Shown in pieces: positions 8,969 through 17,372 of a DNA stretch of 64,000 nt. Origin of the DNA: Stappia sediminis (GTDB lineage: Bacteria; Pseudomonadota; Alphaproteobacteria; Rhizobiales; Stappiaceae). The notes beneath the pieces were generated by a model, which worked only from the letters and a program-made list of their open reading frames with translations, searched no databases and was not told where the DNA came from. How positions within the stretch are numbered: position 1 is the stretch's first letter; every line of letters starts with the position of its first letter. The stretch covers positions 124,001-188,000 of the forward strand of contig NZ_WUMV01000009.1 in NCBI RefSeq assembly GCF_009826895.1. Reading direction: 5' to 3'. A program made the position numbers and the translations under genes.

Positions 8969-10251
8969 TCGTATCTAAGCGCCTCCACCGGGTCGAGCCG
9001 CGCCGCGCGCCATGCGGGATAAAGCGTCGCCAGCAGAGAAAGGACGAGCGCCATGACGACCACGGTGATGGTCTCTCCGGTGTCCATATCCGCCGGCAGG
9101 CGGCTCAGGAAATAAAGCTCCGGGGAAAAGATCTCCGTTCTGGTCAGCCATGATATTCCCTGGCGGATCGTCTCGACGTTCAGGCAGACGATGAAGCCGA
9201 GGATGAACCCGGCGACCGTCCCGACGACACCTATGCTTGCGCCCGTTATCACGAAGACACGCATGATCGCGCCGCGCGTCGCGCCCATCGTCCGCAGGAT
9301 CGCGATGTCATGTCCCTTGTCCTTCACGAGCATGGTCATGCCGGAAATGATGTTCAAGGCAGCGACCAGCACGATGAGGGTCAGGATCAGGAACATGACA
9401 TTCCGCTCCACTTCAAGCGCCGAGAAGAATGTGATGTTTCTTTGCCGCCAGTCGGTCACGAAGGCGGGCCTGCCCGCACCGTCTTCCACGGCCCGGCGCA
9501 TCGGGCCTACGTTGTCGGGATCATCAACGAACACTTCGATCCCCGTCGCCGCTTCCTCCTGGTTGAAGTAGAGTTGCGCTTCCTCGAAGGGCATGAACAC
9601 GAATGTGCTGTCGTATTCCGACATGCCGATCTCGAAGATCGCGACCACCGGATACCCCTTCACGCGAGGCGTCGTGCCGAGCGGCGTGATGTTGCCGCGC
9701 GGGCTGACGATCGTCACCCGGTCGCCAACGGCTACGCCCAGTTGCTGGGCCATGCGCGTGCCTATGGCGACGCCGCCGCTCGTATCGAAATCGTCGAAGG
9801 CGCCGGCGCGGATCGTTTTGGTTACGAGGGGCACGCGGCGCAGGTCGACCTCGCGTACTCCGCGCACCAATCCGCCAAGCGCACCCACCGGACCGGAGAC
9901 GAGTGCCTGCCCTTCCACGAAGGGCATCGCGAATCGCACGCCGTCCAGATTGTCGATTCGCGCCGCCACCGCATCGTAGTCGTCGAGTGCGCTGTCGATC
10001 GGCTGGACAAGCATATGTCCGTTCACGCCCAGGATCTTCGACAGCAATTCCCCGCGAAAGCCGTTCATCACCGCCATGACGATGATGAGGGTGGCAACGC
10101 CCAGCATGATGCCGATGAACGAGAACCCCGCGATGATGGAGATGAACGTCTCCCGCCGCCTGGAACGCAGGTAGCGCCCGGCCAGCATCCACTCGAACCT
10201 TGCGAAGGGGCGTGTTCCCTCGAGGTTTTCGTCGGCTGCTTCTGCTGTCAT
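8965..10251 (-). CDS. lolC: Lipoprotein-releasing ABC transporter permease (LolC/LolE family)
   Basis: This membrane partner of LolD has 428 aa, with one transmembrane helix after the cytoplasmic N-terminus ([20 protein letters not shown], about residues 44-63). A large periplasmic domain with VKGYPVV and a C-terminal set of three helices follow, starting near [13 protein letters not shown]. The [19 protein letters not shown] N-terminus is the family hallmark. Only one permease gene is present, which is usual in alphaproteobacteria, so it cannot be assigned to C or E strictly. It lies 38 nt downstream of proS. Confidence 0.92.
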   Translation of the reverse strand: MTAEAADENLEGTRPFARFEWMLAGRYLRSRRRETFISIIAGFSFIGIMLGVATLIIVMAVMNGFRGELLSKILGVNGHMLVQPIDSALDDYDAVAARIDNLDGVRFAMPFVEGQALVSGPVGALGGLVRGVREVDLRRVPLVTKTIRAGAFDDFDTSGGVAIGTRMAQQLGVAVGDRVTIVSPRGNITPLGTTPRVKGYPVVAIFEIGMSEYDSTFVFMPFEEAQLYFNQEEAATGIEVFVDDPDNVGPMRRAVEDGAGRPAFVTDWRQRNITFFSALEVERNVMFLILTLIVLVAALNIISGMTMLVKDKGHDIAILRTMGATRGAIMRVFVITGASIGVVGTVAGFILGFIVCLNVETIRQGISWLTRTEIFSPELYFLSRLPADMDTGETITVVVMALVLSLLATLYPAWRAARLDPVEALRYE

Positions 10252-10289
10252 CGCGTTATCGGTCCCGTGGGCCTGTTAAGCGTGCGGCG

Positions 10290-11618
10290 TCATCCCTTGA
10301 TATCCGCCACCAGCCGATTGACCGCTTCTTGTGGCGAAAGCGAGACGCGTTCGCCACTGGAGCGATTCTTCAACTCAACGATACCATCCTTTAGCCCGCG
10401 CGGTCCCACCACCAGCTGCCACGGCAGGCCGATCAGGTCCATCGTCGCGAATTTCGCGCCCGCGCGCGTGTCTTCGTCGTCGTAGAGCACTTCCACGCCC
10501 GCATTCTCGAGTTGGGCGTAAAGGTCTTCGCACGCTGCGTCGGTGGCAGCGTCACCCGTCTTGAGGTTGACGAGACCGACATGGAAAGGCGCCACGGAAG
10601 TCGGCCAGATTATGCCGTCATCGTCATGGTGAGCTTCGATGAGGGCGCCGAGAAGCCGTGAAACGCCAACGCCGTAGGAGCCCATGTGCACCGGCGTCTC
10701 CGTCCCGTCGGAAAGCGTCACATTAGCCTTCATCGGTTCTGAATATTTCGTGCCGAAATAGAAGATATGGCCGACTTCGATACCACGTGCCGTAACGCGC
10801 CGGTCTTCGGCAATAGCGTCGAACGCCGCCTTGTCGTGCATTTCGTCCGTCGCCGCATAAGGCGCTGTCCAGGCGCTAACGATCGGCGACAGATCAGCCT
10901 GGAAGTCGGTGTCCGCTCCCGGGATCGGCAGATCCAATATGTCCTTGTGGCAGAAAACCTCGCTCTCGCCGGTTGAAGCCAGGATGATGAATTCGTGGCT
11001 CATGTCGCCGCCGATCGGGCCGGTTTCCGCGCGCATGGGAATCGCTTTCAGGCCCATGCGGTGGAATGTCCTGAGATAGGCCACGAACATCCGGTTGTAG
11101 GCGTGGCGTGCGCTTTCCTTGTCGACGTCGAATGAATAGGCGTCCTTCATCAGGAATTCGCGCCCGCGCATGATGCCGAAGCGCGGCCGCACTTCGTCAC
11201 GGAACTTCCACTGGATATGGTAGAGATTGAGCGGAAGGTCCTTGTAGGAGCGAACATAGGCGCGGAAGATCTCCGTGATCATTTCCTCGTTGGTGGGGCC
11301 GAAAAGCATGTCGCGCTCATGCCGGTCGGTAATACGCAGCATCTCGCGGCCATAGGCGTCGTACCGTCCGCTTTCGCGCCACAGGTCGGCGGACTGGATG
11401 GTCGGCATCAAAAGCTCGACCGCCCCTGCCCTGTTCTGCTCCTCTCGCACGATTTGCTCGATCTTTCGCAGCACCCGGTATCCAAGCGGCAGCCAGGCGT
11501 AAATGCCCGCTGATTCCTGCCGGATCATGCCCGCGCGCAACATCAGACGGTGGGAAACGATCTCCGCTTCCTTGGGGGTTTCCTTGAGGATGGGAAGGAA
11601 ATATCGGGATAGGCGCAT
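10290..11618 (-). CDS. proS: Prolyl-tRNA synthetase (short bacterial type)
   Basis: This class II synthetase charges tRNA-Pro. At 442 aa it is the short form found in Rhizobiales and relatives: the roughly 180-residue insertion (editing) domain of E. coli ProS is missing, and the protein runs from the catalytic core straight to the anticodon-binding domain ([13 protein letters not shown], near residue 330). Motif 2 appears as [20 protein letters not shown] and motif 3 as [13 protein letters not shown]. In this group Ala-tRNA-Pro editing is normally done by a free-standing deacylase, not seen in this window. The order proS-lolC-lolD-dnaE is conserved. Confidence 0.96.
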   Translation of the reverse strand: MRLSRYFLPILKETPKEAEIVSHRLMLRAGMIRQESAGIYAWLPLGYRVLRKIEQIVREEQNRAGAVELLMPTIQSADLWRESGRYDAYGREMLRITDRHERDMLFGPTNEEMITEIFRAYVRSYKDLPLNLYHIQWKFRDEVRPRFGIMRGREFLMKDAYSFDVDKESARHAYNRMFVAYLRTFHRMGLKAIPMRAETGPIGGDMSHEFIILASTGESEVFCHKDILDLPIPGADTDFQADLSPIVSAWTAPYAATDEMHDKAAFDAIAEDRRVTARGIEVGHIFYFGTKYSEPMKANVTLSDGTETPVHMGSYGVGVSRLLGALIEAHHDDDGIIWPTSVAPFHVGLVNLKTGDAATDAACEDLYAQLENAGVEVLYDDEDTRAGAKFATMDLIGLPWQLVVGPRGLKDGIVELKNRSSGERVSLSPQEAVNRLVADIKG

Positions 11619-11782
11619 CGGGGTTCTCGCGGCTCGCGCTTCAACTAAATCTTTCGCGTGCAGTCAAACCTTATGCGTCTGAAAAACACAAGCCCCGCCG
11701 ATGCCCGCCTCGCATTCCGAATGAAGCATCCGCCGGCAATTCGTTTGTGGCGTCATGAAAGTATTTGCTTACGTCCGGATTT

Positions 11783-11800
11783 TTTGACCAAATGGTCAAA
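11783..11800. promoter_or_regulatory. Perfect palindrome, TetR-like operator candidate
   Basis: The sequence TTTGACC-AAAT-GGTCAAA has perfect 7-bp half-sites around a 4-bp centre, the size and style of operators bound by TetR-family dimers. It lies 165 nt upstream of proS (minus) and about 100 nt before the predicted start of a plus-strand RNA. No regulator gene is adjacent, so the protein that would bind is unknown. Confidence 0.4.
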
Positions 11801-11862
11801 TACGAATGCAGGATTCATTTTATCTGCCAAGCAAAAAATTTAGGCGGACCCTGCACAAAATG

Positions 11863-11891
11863 ATGACAAGTGGATTTCGATGGAGTAACGT
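11863..11891 (+). promoter_or_regulatory. Weak candidate promoter for the structured RNA
   Basis: ATGACA and TAACGT with a 17-bp spacer would start transcription near position 11899, just before the closing stem of the structured RNA. Both hexamers deviate from consensus, so the call rests mainly on position. Confidence 0.25.
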
Positions 11892-11898
11892 CTCGCCT

Positions 11899-12095
11899 CA
11901 TAAAAAGGGATGGGCTGTATCAAGCAGTTCACACCACATAACAGACATCGCGGTCTGAGTCTTGGGAGGAAAGACCTTTCGGCGCCCACTATTGGTAGCT
12001 GCCCGCCGGAAACTAGGTGTAAGCCAATTCCGGTGATGAAGGGTTGAAGACGCGCAACTTCTAAAAAGCAAGGCCATCAGGCCTTGCTTTTTTTT
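11899..12095 (+). ncRNA. Candidate structured small RNA, family not assigned
   Basis: The stretch between proS and the lectin-like gene has no credible protein but folds strongly on the plus strand. A closing stem (GGGATGGGCT at 11907-11916 with AGCCAATTCC at 12022-12031, one mismatch) encloses a 14-nt one-sided bulge. Next comes an inner stem ACACC/GGTGT (11931-11935 with 12016-12020) and several hairpins, among them CAGAC/GTCTG and CGGCG/CGCCG. It ends at an ideal terminator. The closing stem, big internal bubble and branched top recall 6S RNA, but I could not match the family with certainty. tmRNA, SRP RNA and RNase P RNA hallmarks are absent. Confidence 0.5.
12063..12095 (+). terminator. 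Rho-independent terminator, works in both directions
   Basis: The 13-bp stem AAAAAGCAAGGCC / GGCCTTGCTTTTT with the loop ATCA is followed by further T residues on the plus strand (T8 in all). On the minus strand it also gives a stem plus five U and lies 27 nt beyond the stop of the lectin-like gene. It probably ends both the small RNA and that gene. Confidence 0.88.
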
Positions 12096-12121
12096 GTTCC
12101 GAGCTTGGGGACAACTCGCGT

Positions 12122-12751
12122 TCAGTTAATGGCGAAGCAGTAAAACAGGCCATCACCGCCCGTGCCTCGCAGGTTTTCCTGGCTGCAGCCTCTGCTTGGG
12201 TGTGATGAATTCCAGGACTTGGAAGGTGCATCGTCGCGCAAGCCCATGCGGTCGTGATGGCCAACGATCGCGCTGCCTTCCCCGTTCAGAGTCCAATCCC
12301 CGCAGGTGTTCTCGTTCGCCGTCCCGTCCGCGTTGCTGCCGGTCAGGATATCGTGCCGATTCGGGTCGTCACCGCGCCCATTCACCATTTCGCCTTTTTC
12401 GGTGAGACCGGTTTGTTTGCTGATCGCATTCGCGTCGGAATGCAACGCGTCCACGCTTTCGGCAATTACCTCGCCCTTGGCATTTGCCCAGGGGCCGCTG
12501 CCGATGCGGTCGCGTGCATTCGTCGAGGATGTGCTGAGGTAGGCGCGCCATGTCTTGCCGGTAATGCCCGCGGCCTCGGCCAGCGCCTGGCAATGTGCAT
12601 CCGCCCCCTCAAGGCCACCCAGGTTCGCCCCGTTGCCGGGGCCGGCGCTCGTGATGAAGAATGTCATGTCCGGGGACTGGGCGTAGGCCGGAATGGCGGC
12701 TGCCGAGACGAATGCAAAGGCGAATAATAGTTTCCGATGGGAAAACACCAT
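12122..12751 (-). CDS. Secreted lectin-like (DUF1554/C-type-lectin-fold-like) protein
   Basis: The 209-aa product starts at ATG 12751 behind GGGAGGAG. It has a signal peptide (KLLFAFAFVSAAAIPAYAQ, cleavage after about residue 22), so the mature part is periplasmic or exported. The mature domain shows TSAGPGNGANLGGLEGAD, WRAYLSTS, ARDRIGSGPW, and four cysteines (CQAL, CGDW, CSQE, FYCF) that can pair. This matches the pattern of proteins often labelled lectin or DUF1554 in Rhizobiales. The ligand is not predictable. It lies alone on the minus strand in a patch that interrupts the conserved order from DUF1467 to proS. A longer frame to 12847 has no ribosome-binding site. Confidence 0.7.
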   Translation of the reverse strand: MVFSHRKLLFAFAFVSAAAIPAYAQSPDMTFFITSAGPGNGANLGGLEGADAHCQALAEAAGITGKTWRAYLSTSSTNARDRIGSGPWANAKGEVIAESVDALHSDANAISKQTGLTEKGEMVNGRGDDPNRHDILTGSNADGTANENTCGDWTLNGEGSAIVGHHDRMGLRDDAPSKSWNSSHPSRGCSQENLRGTGGDGLFYCFAIN

Positions 12752-12997
12752 ATTGCTCCTCCCTGATCTGCCCTCTTTAAGGGCTGCACAAACAATACTT
12801 ATCTTTTGACGCCAATTGTGGCCGATCGCGTAAATCGCACGCGCCATCGATCACAATTACGTAAGGTCACTTACACACGCGGCGCATCAGGCTGTTTTCG
12901 CCGGTTCGATCCATATCAAACCGGCAGCGACAGCTCCGGGTTATAATTTCTCCAGCATGGCCCGTACTACGTGAGACGGTCGACCCGGAACAAGCAG

Positions 12998-14113
12998 ATG
13001 GCAAGAAAAACCGAACCGCGTCCTCTCGAAACGTTGGGACGTGAATATATCGAAGCGATCATCGCAAGTGGCCTTGTGGATGATATCGCCGACATCTCCG
13101 ATCTCGAACCTCGCCCCTATCGCTATGCCGAGGGCGAGTTCATCTGCCGGCATGGCGACGTGGCCGAATCTCTTTGGGTGATCGTCACGGGGTCCGTCGC
13201 CGTCAAGGAGGGAGACCGAACGCTCTTCGTCCGCAGGCGTGGCGAGGTCGTTGGAGAGCAGAACCTACTGGGAAACGGCTACCGTCGAATGTACGACCTC
13301 GTCGCCAGCGAAATGAATGTCGAAGTGCTGGTCGTCGACAAGGCCAACATAGAAAAACATCCCGAAAGGGATGTCATCTACCGCAATATCGCCCGCATCA
13401 TCTCGCTCAAGCTGAAGAATGCCAGCATCAAGGTCGCGTCCTTGAGCCGTCAGCTTCAGGACGACACGCGCATCCTGCACGCCTATACCAACCAGTACGC
13501 GCTCAGCCGGCGCATGCAGGCCGGCGGCGGCCGCTTGACCGACTACAAGGTCGACCGCGCGATCGTCTGGTTCTCGGATATTGTCGGCTTTAGCGAACAT
13601 ACGCTGTCGATGAGCCCGGAGCGCACGGCGGATATCGTCCAGCGTTTCTTCAATGCCCAGTCAGTGCCGATTTCCGCGCATGGCGGATATATCGACAAAT
13701 TCATAGGCGACGGGCTGATGGCATTCTGGGTCCTTCAGGATAGCGGCAGCGCATCGGAAGCATGCCTTGAGGCGCTGCGGGCGGCGGAGAAGGCGGTAAA
13801 GGCCGTATCCGGGATTCGCGTGGGCAATACGAAGCTGCATCTACGCGTCGGTTTGCACATCGGCCTCGTGCTCAGCGGGGATTTCGGCTCCGCTACCCGT
13901 CATCAATTCACGCTGATCGGCAAGGACGTGAACAAGGCGGCCCGTCTTGAGGAAGTCCACAAGGAAGACATTCTCGATGGCGAGCCCGCGCCCGGTGACA
14001 TCAGGATCAGCGCCGAATTCCGTGCCGAGCTCGGCGAGACCGTCCAGCGGCGCTATGGCCGGCGCAGCGTCGCACGTGCCAAGAACATCGGCGAAGTCGA
14101 ATTCTACAGTTAG
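12998..14113 (+). CDS. Class III adenylate cyclase with N-terminal cyclic-nucleotide-binding domain
   Basis: This 371-aa cytosolic protein has a cNMP-binding (CRP-like beta-roll) domain at about 35-120 (EGEFICRHGDVAESLWVIV), a helical linker, then a class III cyclase domain from about 182. Metal-binding aspartates are D194 (WFSDIVGFS) and D238 (KFIGDG). The adenine-selecting Lys234 and Thr305 and the transition-state residues Asn312 and Arg316 (VNKAARLEE) are all present, so the enzyme should be active and make cAMP. Fusion to a cNMP sensor suggests product feedback or cross-control (inference). ATG 12998 is used instead of GTG 12971 because neither has a strong ribosome-binding site and the shorter form matches the first folded segment. 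It ends 9 nt from the convergent DUF1467 gene. Confidence 0.85.
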   Translation: MARKTEPRPLETLGREYIEAIIASGLVDDIADISDLEPRPYRYAEGEFICRHGDVAESLWVIVTGSVAVKEGDRTLFVRRRGEVVGEQNLLGNGYRRMYDLVASEMNVEVLVVDKANIEKHPERDVIYRNIARIISLKLKNASIKVASLSRQLQDDTRILHAYTNQYALSRRMQAGGGRLTDYKVDRAIVWFSDIVGFSEHTLSMSPERTADIVQRFFNAQSVPISAHGGYIDKFIGDGLMAFWVLQDSGSASEACLEALRAAEKAVKAVSGIRVGNTKLHLRVGLHIGLVLSGDFGSATRHQFTLIGKDVNKAARLEEVHKEDILDGEPAPGDIRISAEFRAELGETVQRRYGRRSVARAKNIGEVEFYS

Positions 14114-14122
14114 ATTTTTCGA

Positions 14123-14374
14123 TCAGATCGGAAAATCGTCCAGGGTCAGGCCGGAATGGACCTTCACCCAATAAAAGATCGCGAAAACCACGCCCGCGAC
14201 AATCGTCGTTAGAACGGCCTTTTTGGCCAGTTGCGGGGCATGCGGCGCACTTGGCACCGTGCCCGGAACGATTTCGCCTTCTTCTTCCTGCGTGCGCACG
14301 CCGATCGGCAGCACCGCGAAAAGCACCACCCACCAGATAATGAAATAGATCGCAAGGCCCGACGTCAGCGACAC
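14123..14374 (-). CDS. DUF1467 family small membrane protein
   Basis: This 83-aa protein has two predicted membrane helices (AIYFIIWWVVLFAVLPIGV and AVLTTIVAGVVFAIFYWV) joined by an acidic, Pro-rich loop with EEEGEIVPGTVPSAP. This layout is the DUF1467 family common next to mce and rnj in alphaproteobacteria; its function is unknown. The start is GTG 14374 (GGAG eight bases upstream), 22 nt after the mce stop. Longer readings of the frame run back into mce and lack support. Confidence 0.85.
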   Translation of the reverse strand: MSLTSGLAIYFIIWWVVLFAVLPIGVRTQEEEGEIVPGTVPSAPHAPQLAKKAVLTTIVAGVVFAIFYWVKVHSGLTLDDFPI

Positions 14375-14396
14375 GGCTTGGCTCCGATAATTCTTC

Positions 14397-14801
14397 TCAT
14401 GCTTGCTCCAGTTCCACGAGCGTTCCGTTGAAATCCTTGGGGTGCAGGAAAAGCACCGGCTTTCCATGTGCGCCGACCTTCGGCTCACCGTTGCCGAGAA
14501 CGCGCGCGCCCTGCTCCTTCAACCGGTCTCGTGCCGAAATAATATCGTCGACCTCGTAGCATACATGGTGGATGCCGCCGGACGGGCTGCGGTCGAGGAA
14601 CGCCTGTATCGGCGAATTTTCGCCGAGCGGCTCCAGCAGCTCGATCTTGGTGTTGGGAAGCTCGATGAAGACGACCGTGACACCGTGGTCGGGCTCTTCC
14701 TGCGGCGGAGAGACCTTGGCGCCAAGCGTATCGCGATACGTCGCCGTTGCCGCTTCAAGATCCGGCACCGCAATTGCCACGTGATTGAGACGTCCGATCA
14801 T
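14397..14801 (-). CDS. mce: Methylmalonyl-CoA epimerase
   Basis: This vicinal-oxygen-chelate enzyme interconverts (S)- and (R)-methylmalonyl-CoA in propionate catabolism. The 134-aa product keeps the metal ligands in the usual places: His7 (LNHVAIAV), a His in GGIHHVCYEV, and Glu130 near the end (LVELEQA). The start is ATG 14801 with AAGGA upstream. It lies 71 nt downstream of rnj and 22 nt before DUF1467, an arrangement conserved in the order. Confidence 0.9.
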   Translation of the reverse strand: MIGRLNHVAIAVPDLEAATATYRDTLGAKVSPPQEEPDHGVTVVFIELPNTKIELLEPLGENSPIQAFLDRSPSGGIHHVCYEVDDIISARDRLKEQGARVLGNGEPKVGAHGKPVLFLHPKDFNGTLVELEQA

Positions 14802-14872
14802 GATCCATCCTTCCCGTTCGCTGCTTTTCCCGATGTGACGGCAAACGGCTCGGTATTCAAGTCGGCCAAAGG

Positions 14873-16540
14873 TCACACGCGCGTGGCGATCGCGCGCGTC
14901 AGCGGTTTCTTGCCCCAGGCTTCATTGACGGCACTCCGCGCCGCCCGCCTTGCGGCCTCGGCCACAAGGTCAGGGTCCTTGCGCCGCGCCTTGGGAATGC
15001 TCTCCACCGCACCTATCACCGCATCGAGCACGATATCCTCGAAGTCGCGCCCCTTGTTGTCGGCGTCCGGCAGGCCGAAGAGCACGGCTTCAGGTTCGCC
15101 GACCAGCATCCCCTTGCCGTCGACCGTGAGCGTCACGACGACGGCGCCGGCAAACGAAAGCTTGCGCCTTTCGCGCACGCCGGTTTCTTCCGGGTCGCCC
15201 AGGATCGCGCCATCCTTTACCGAAATGCCTACGGGCACTTCATCGATGAGTTCCAGTTTGCCGGGCGCCAGACGAACCATGTCGCCATTTCGTGCGATCG
15301 TGGTCTCCTTGATCCCTTGCTGGCGCGCAAACGCCTCCTGCGCCGCCAGATGCATCGCCTCGCCATGCGCGGGCACCAGTGCCTGGGGTTTCAGCACATC
15401 GTATAGCCGCTCCAGTTCGCCCTTTCGCGGATGGCCGGAAACATGCACCAGCCCGTCCCGGTCGGTCATCACCTCGATGCCCTGTTCGATAAGCTGGTTA
15501 ATGATGGCGTTGACTGCCTTTTCGTTGCCGGGGATGGTGCGCGAGGAAAAGATCACAAGGTCCTTTTTCGCAAGCGCAACATTGCGGTGGTCGCCCTGGG
15601 CAACGCGCGCCATGGCGGCCCTCGCCTCGCCCTGGCTGCCGGTCAGCAGCGCCACCACCTTGTCGCGGGGCAGATATCCGAAGGCCTCTTCATCGAGGAA
15701 CGGCGGCAGGCCGTCGAGATAACCGAGTTCCGACGCCACCTCGATCACCCGTTGCATCGAGCGTCCCATGACAACGACCTCGCGCCCGGCAGCCTTCGCC
15801 GCAAGCGCGATGGAGCGGATGCGCGCCACATTGGACGCGAATGTCGTTACCACCACGCGGTTCGCCGCCTTGCCGATGATATTGGCAAGCTCGCGCGCAA
15901 CGTCCGCTTCGCTGGGGCTCACCCCGTCGCGCACCGCATTCGTGCTGTCGCAAATAAGGGCACGCACGCCTTCCCGGCCGATTTCGGCAAGCCGCTCCAG
16001 GTCGATCGGCTTGCCGACACCCGGTTCCGGATCGATCTTCCAGTCGCCGGAATGCACGACCGTGCCGACGCCGGTGCGGATCGCAAGGGCACAAGGTTCG
16101 GGGATCGAGTGCGACATGGCGATCACCTCGACGTCGAAAGCCCCGATTTCGAGCCGCTCTCCCTGCTTCACCACCGTTACCGGAATATGTTCCACACCGT
16201 ATTCGCTCTCCTTTTTCGCTTCCAGGAGGCCGGCGGTGAAAGCCGTCATGTATAGCGGTGCCCGCAGCTTGGGCCAGAGATGGATCAGCGCGCCGTAATG
16301 GTCTTCATGCGCGTGGGTGATGACGATCCCGTCAATCCGGTCGCGCTCATCCTCCAGAAAACGGATATCGGGCATGACAAGGTCGATACCCGGCAAGTCG
16401 GGCCCGGCGAAGCTTACCCCGCAATCGACCACGAGCCAGCGGCGGTCGTCCTCCGGGCCGTAACCATAAAGGCCGAGGTTCATCCCGATTTCGCCTAGGC
16501 CGCCTAGGGCGACGAATACGAGCTCATTGTCGCTCGACAT
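14873..16540 (-). CDS. rnj: Ribonuclease J
   Basis: This metallo-beta-lactamase/beta-CASP ribonuclease combines 5'-3' exonuclease and endonuclease activity in RNA maturation and decay. The 555-aa product has the zinc motif HAHEDH (76-81) and a beta-CASP region with VVVTTFASNVARI. It also has the HVSGHPRKGELERLYDVLKPQ block and a C-terminal domain starting near GKLELIDEVPVG. Length and motifs match RNase J of alphaproteobacteria, which use it alongside RNase E. Confidence 0.94.
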   Translation of the reverse strand: MSSDNELVFVALGGLGEIGMNLGLYGYGPEDDRRWLVVDCGVSFAGPDLPGIDLVMPDIRFLEDERDRIDGIVITHAHEDHYGALIHLWPKLRAPLYMTAFTAGLLEAKKESEYGVEHIPVTVVKQGERLEIGAFDVEVIAMSHSIPEPCALAIRTGVGTVVHSGDWKIDPEPGVGKPIDLERLAEIGREGVRALICDSTNAVRDGVSPSEADVARELANIIGKAANRVVVTTFASNVARIRSIALAAKAAGREVVVMGRSMQRVIEVASELGYLDGLPPFLDEEAFGYLPRDKVVALLTGSQGEARAAMARVAQGDHRNVALAKKDLVIFSSRTIPGNEKAVNAIINQLIEQGIEVMTDRDGLVHVSGHPRKGELERLYDVLKPQALVPAHGEAMHLAAQEAFARQQGIKETTIARNGDMVRLAPGKLELIDEVPVGISVKDGAILGDPEETGVRERRKLSFAGAVVVTLTVDGKGMLVGEPEAVLFGLPDADNKGRDFEDIVLDAVIGAVESIPKARRKDPDLVAEAARRAARSAVNEAWGKKPLTRAIATRV

Positions 16541-16596
16541 GCATGCACTCCTGAAAGATGGCCTGCCGACCGTCGGAGGTTCCCAGGGTCTGAACC

Positions 16597-17367
16597 CTAA
16601 TCACCGAAGAAAACGTCGCCTGCCGATATACGGTCTATTTCGCCGTTGTCGAGGCGCAAGCGCAAGCGGCCATCCGTGTCGATGCCAAGAAAGACACCGG
16701 CAATCTCCCGGTCGGCAAATCGCACGTTGATCCGCTCGCCGACGCCGGTCGCACGTTTGAGCCAGCCTGTCCGGATATCGGCGAATCCATCCGGATACGA
16801 CCATGCCTCAAGTTTCTCGGACATCTTTCTGGCAAGATGAGAGAAAACAGCATCCGACGTCGCTCTGAAACCAAATCCAGCCAGGTCACCCGCCGGATAG
16901 AGGCCAAGATCGGGATGATGCGCGCAATTGACCCCGAAACCGCAGACAATCGCCCGCCTGTGTGCATCAAGCGTCAGAGCCTCGAGCAGGATGCCGGAAA
17001 TCTTGCGCCCCTCGATCAGGAGATCGTTCGGCCATTTGAGCTTGACGACACCCAGCACGCCACAGGCCGCTTCCACGGCGTCGGCAAGCGCGACCGCCGC
17101 GACCATCGGCAATTCGCCAATACGTTCAGGCGGCGCCGGATCGACGATCAGAAGCGAAGCGTAGAGATTGCCTCTTTCGGAAGTCCAGTCCCGTCCGCGC
17201 CGTGCCCTTCCCGCGGTTTGTTCCATTCCGACGATCCAGAGTTTCCCCGTATCGCCGGCTTGTGCCGCGTCCATGGCAAGCGCATTGGTGGACCCGACAG
17301 AGGAATAGGCCCTGAAACGATAGCCCGGCACACCTGGCACCGGGCGTTCGTTTCCGTCGTATTGCAT
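16597..17367 (-). CDS. birA: Biotin--[acetyl-CoA-carboxylase] ligase (monofunctional)
   Basis: This enzyme attaches biotin to the carboxyl carrier protein through biotinoyl-AMP. The 256-aa product holds the GRARRGRDW nucleotide loop and KWPNDLLIEGRKISGILLE with the catalytic lysine. It lacks the N-terminal winged-helix domain of E. coli BirA, so it is not expected to repress transcription. It starts 5 nt after the nuoN stop and so is probably expressed from the nuo operon, with rnj following after 56 nt. Confidence 0.92.
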   Translation of the reverse strand: MQYDGNERPVPGVPGYRFRAYSSVGSTNALAMDAAQAGDTGKLWIVGMEQTAGRARRGRDWTSERGNLYASLLIVDPAPPERIGELPMVAAVALADAVEAACGVLGVVKLKWPNDLLIEGRKISGILLEALTLDAHRRAIVCGFGVNCAHHPDLGLYPAGDLAGFGFRATSDAVFSHLARKMSEKLEAWSYPDGFADIRTGWLKRATGVGERINVRFADREIAGVFLGIDTDGRLRLRLDNGEIDRISAGDVFFGD

Positions 17368-17372
17368 GGCGT

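Noticed and set aside
11658-11843. 61-codon plus-strand frame over the TetR-style palindrome
   Set aside because: No ribosome-binding site, no recognisable sequence, and it crosses the palindrome and AT-rich DNA.
11899-12095. Assignment of the structured RNA as tmRNA, SRP RNA or RNase P RNA
   Set aside because: No tag-peptide frame, no tRNA-like T arm, no GGAAGCAGCC-type SRP loop, and the length is far below RNase P RNA.
12901-12924. Inverted repeat CCGGTT/AACCGG before the cyclase gene
   Set aside because: Six-bp arms with 13 nt between them arise easily by chance in this composition; no promoter element accompanies it.
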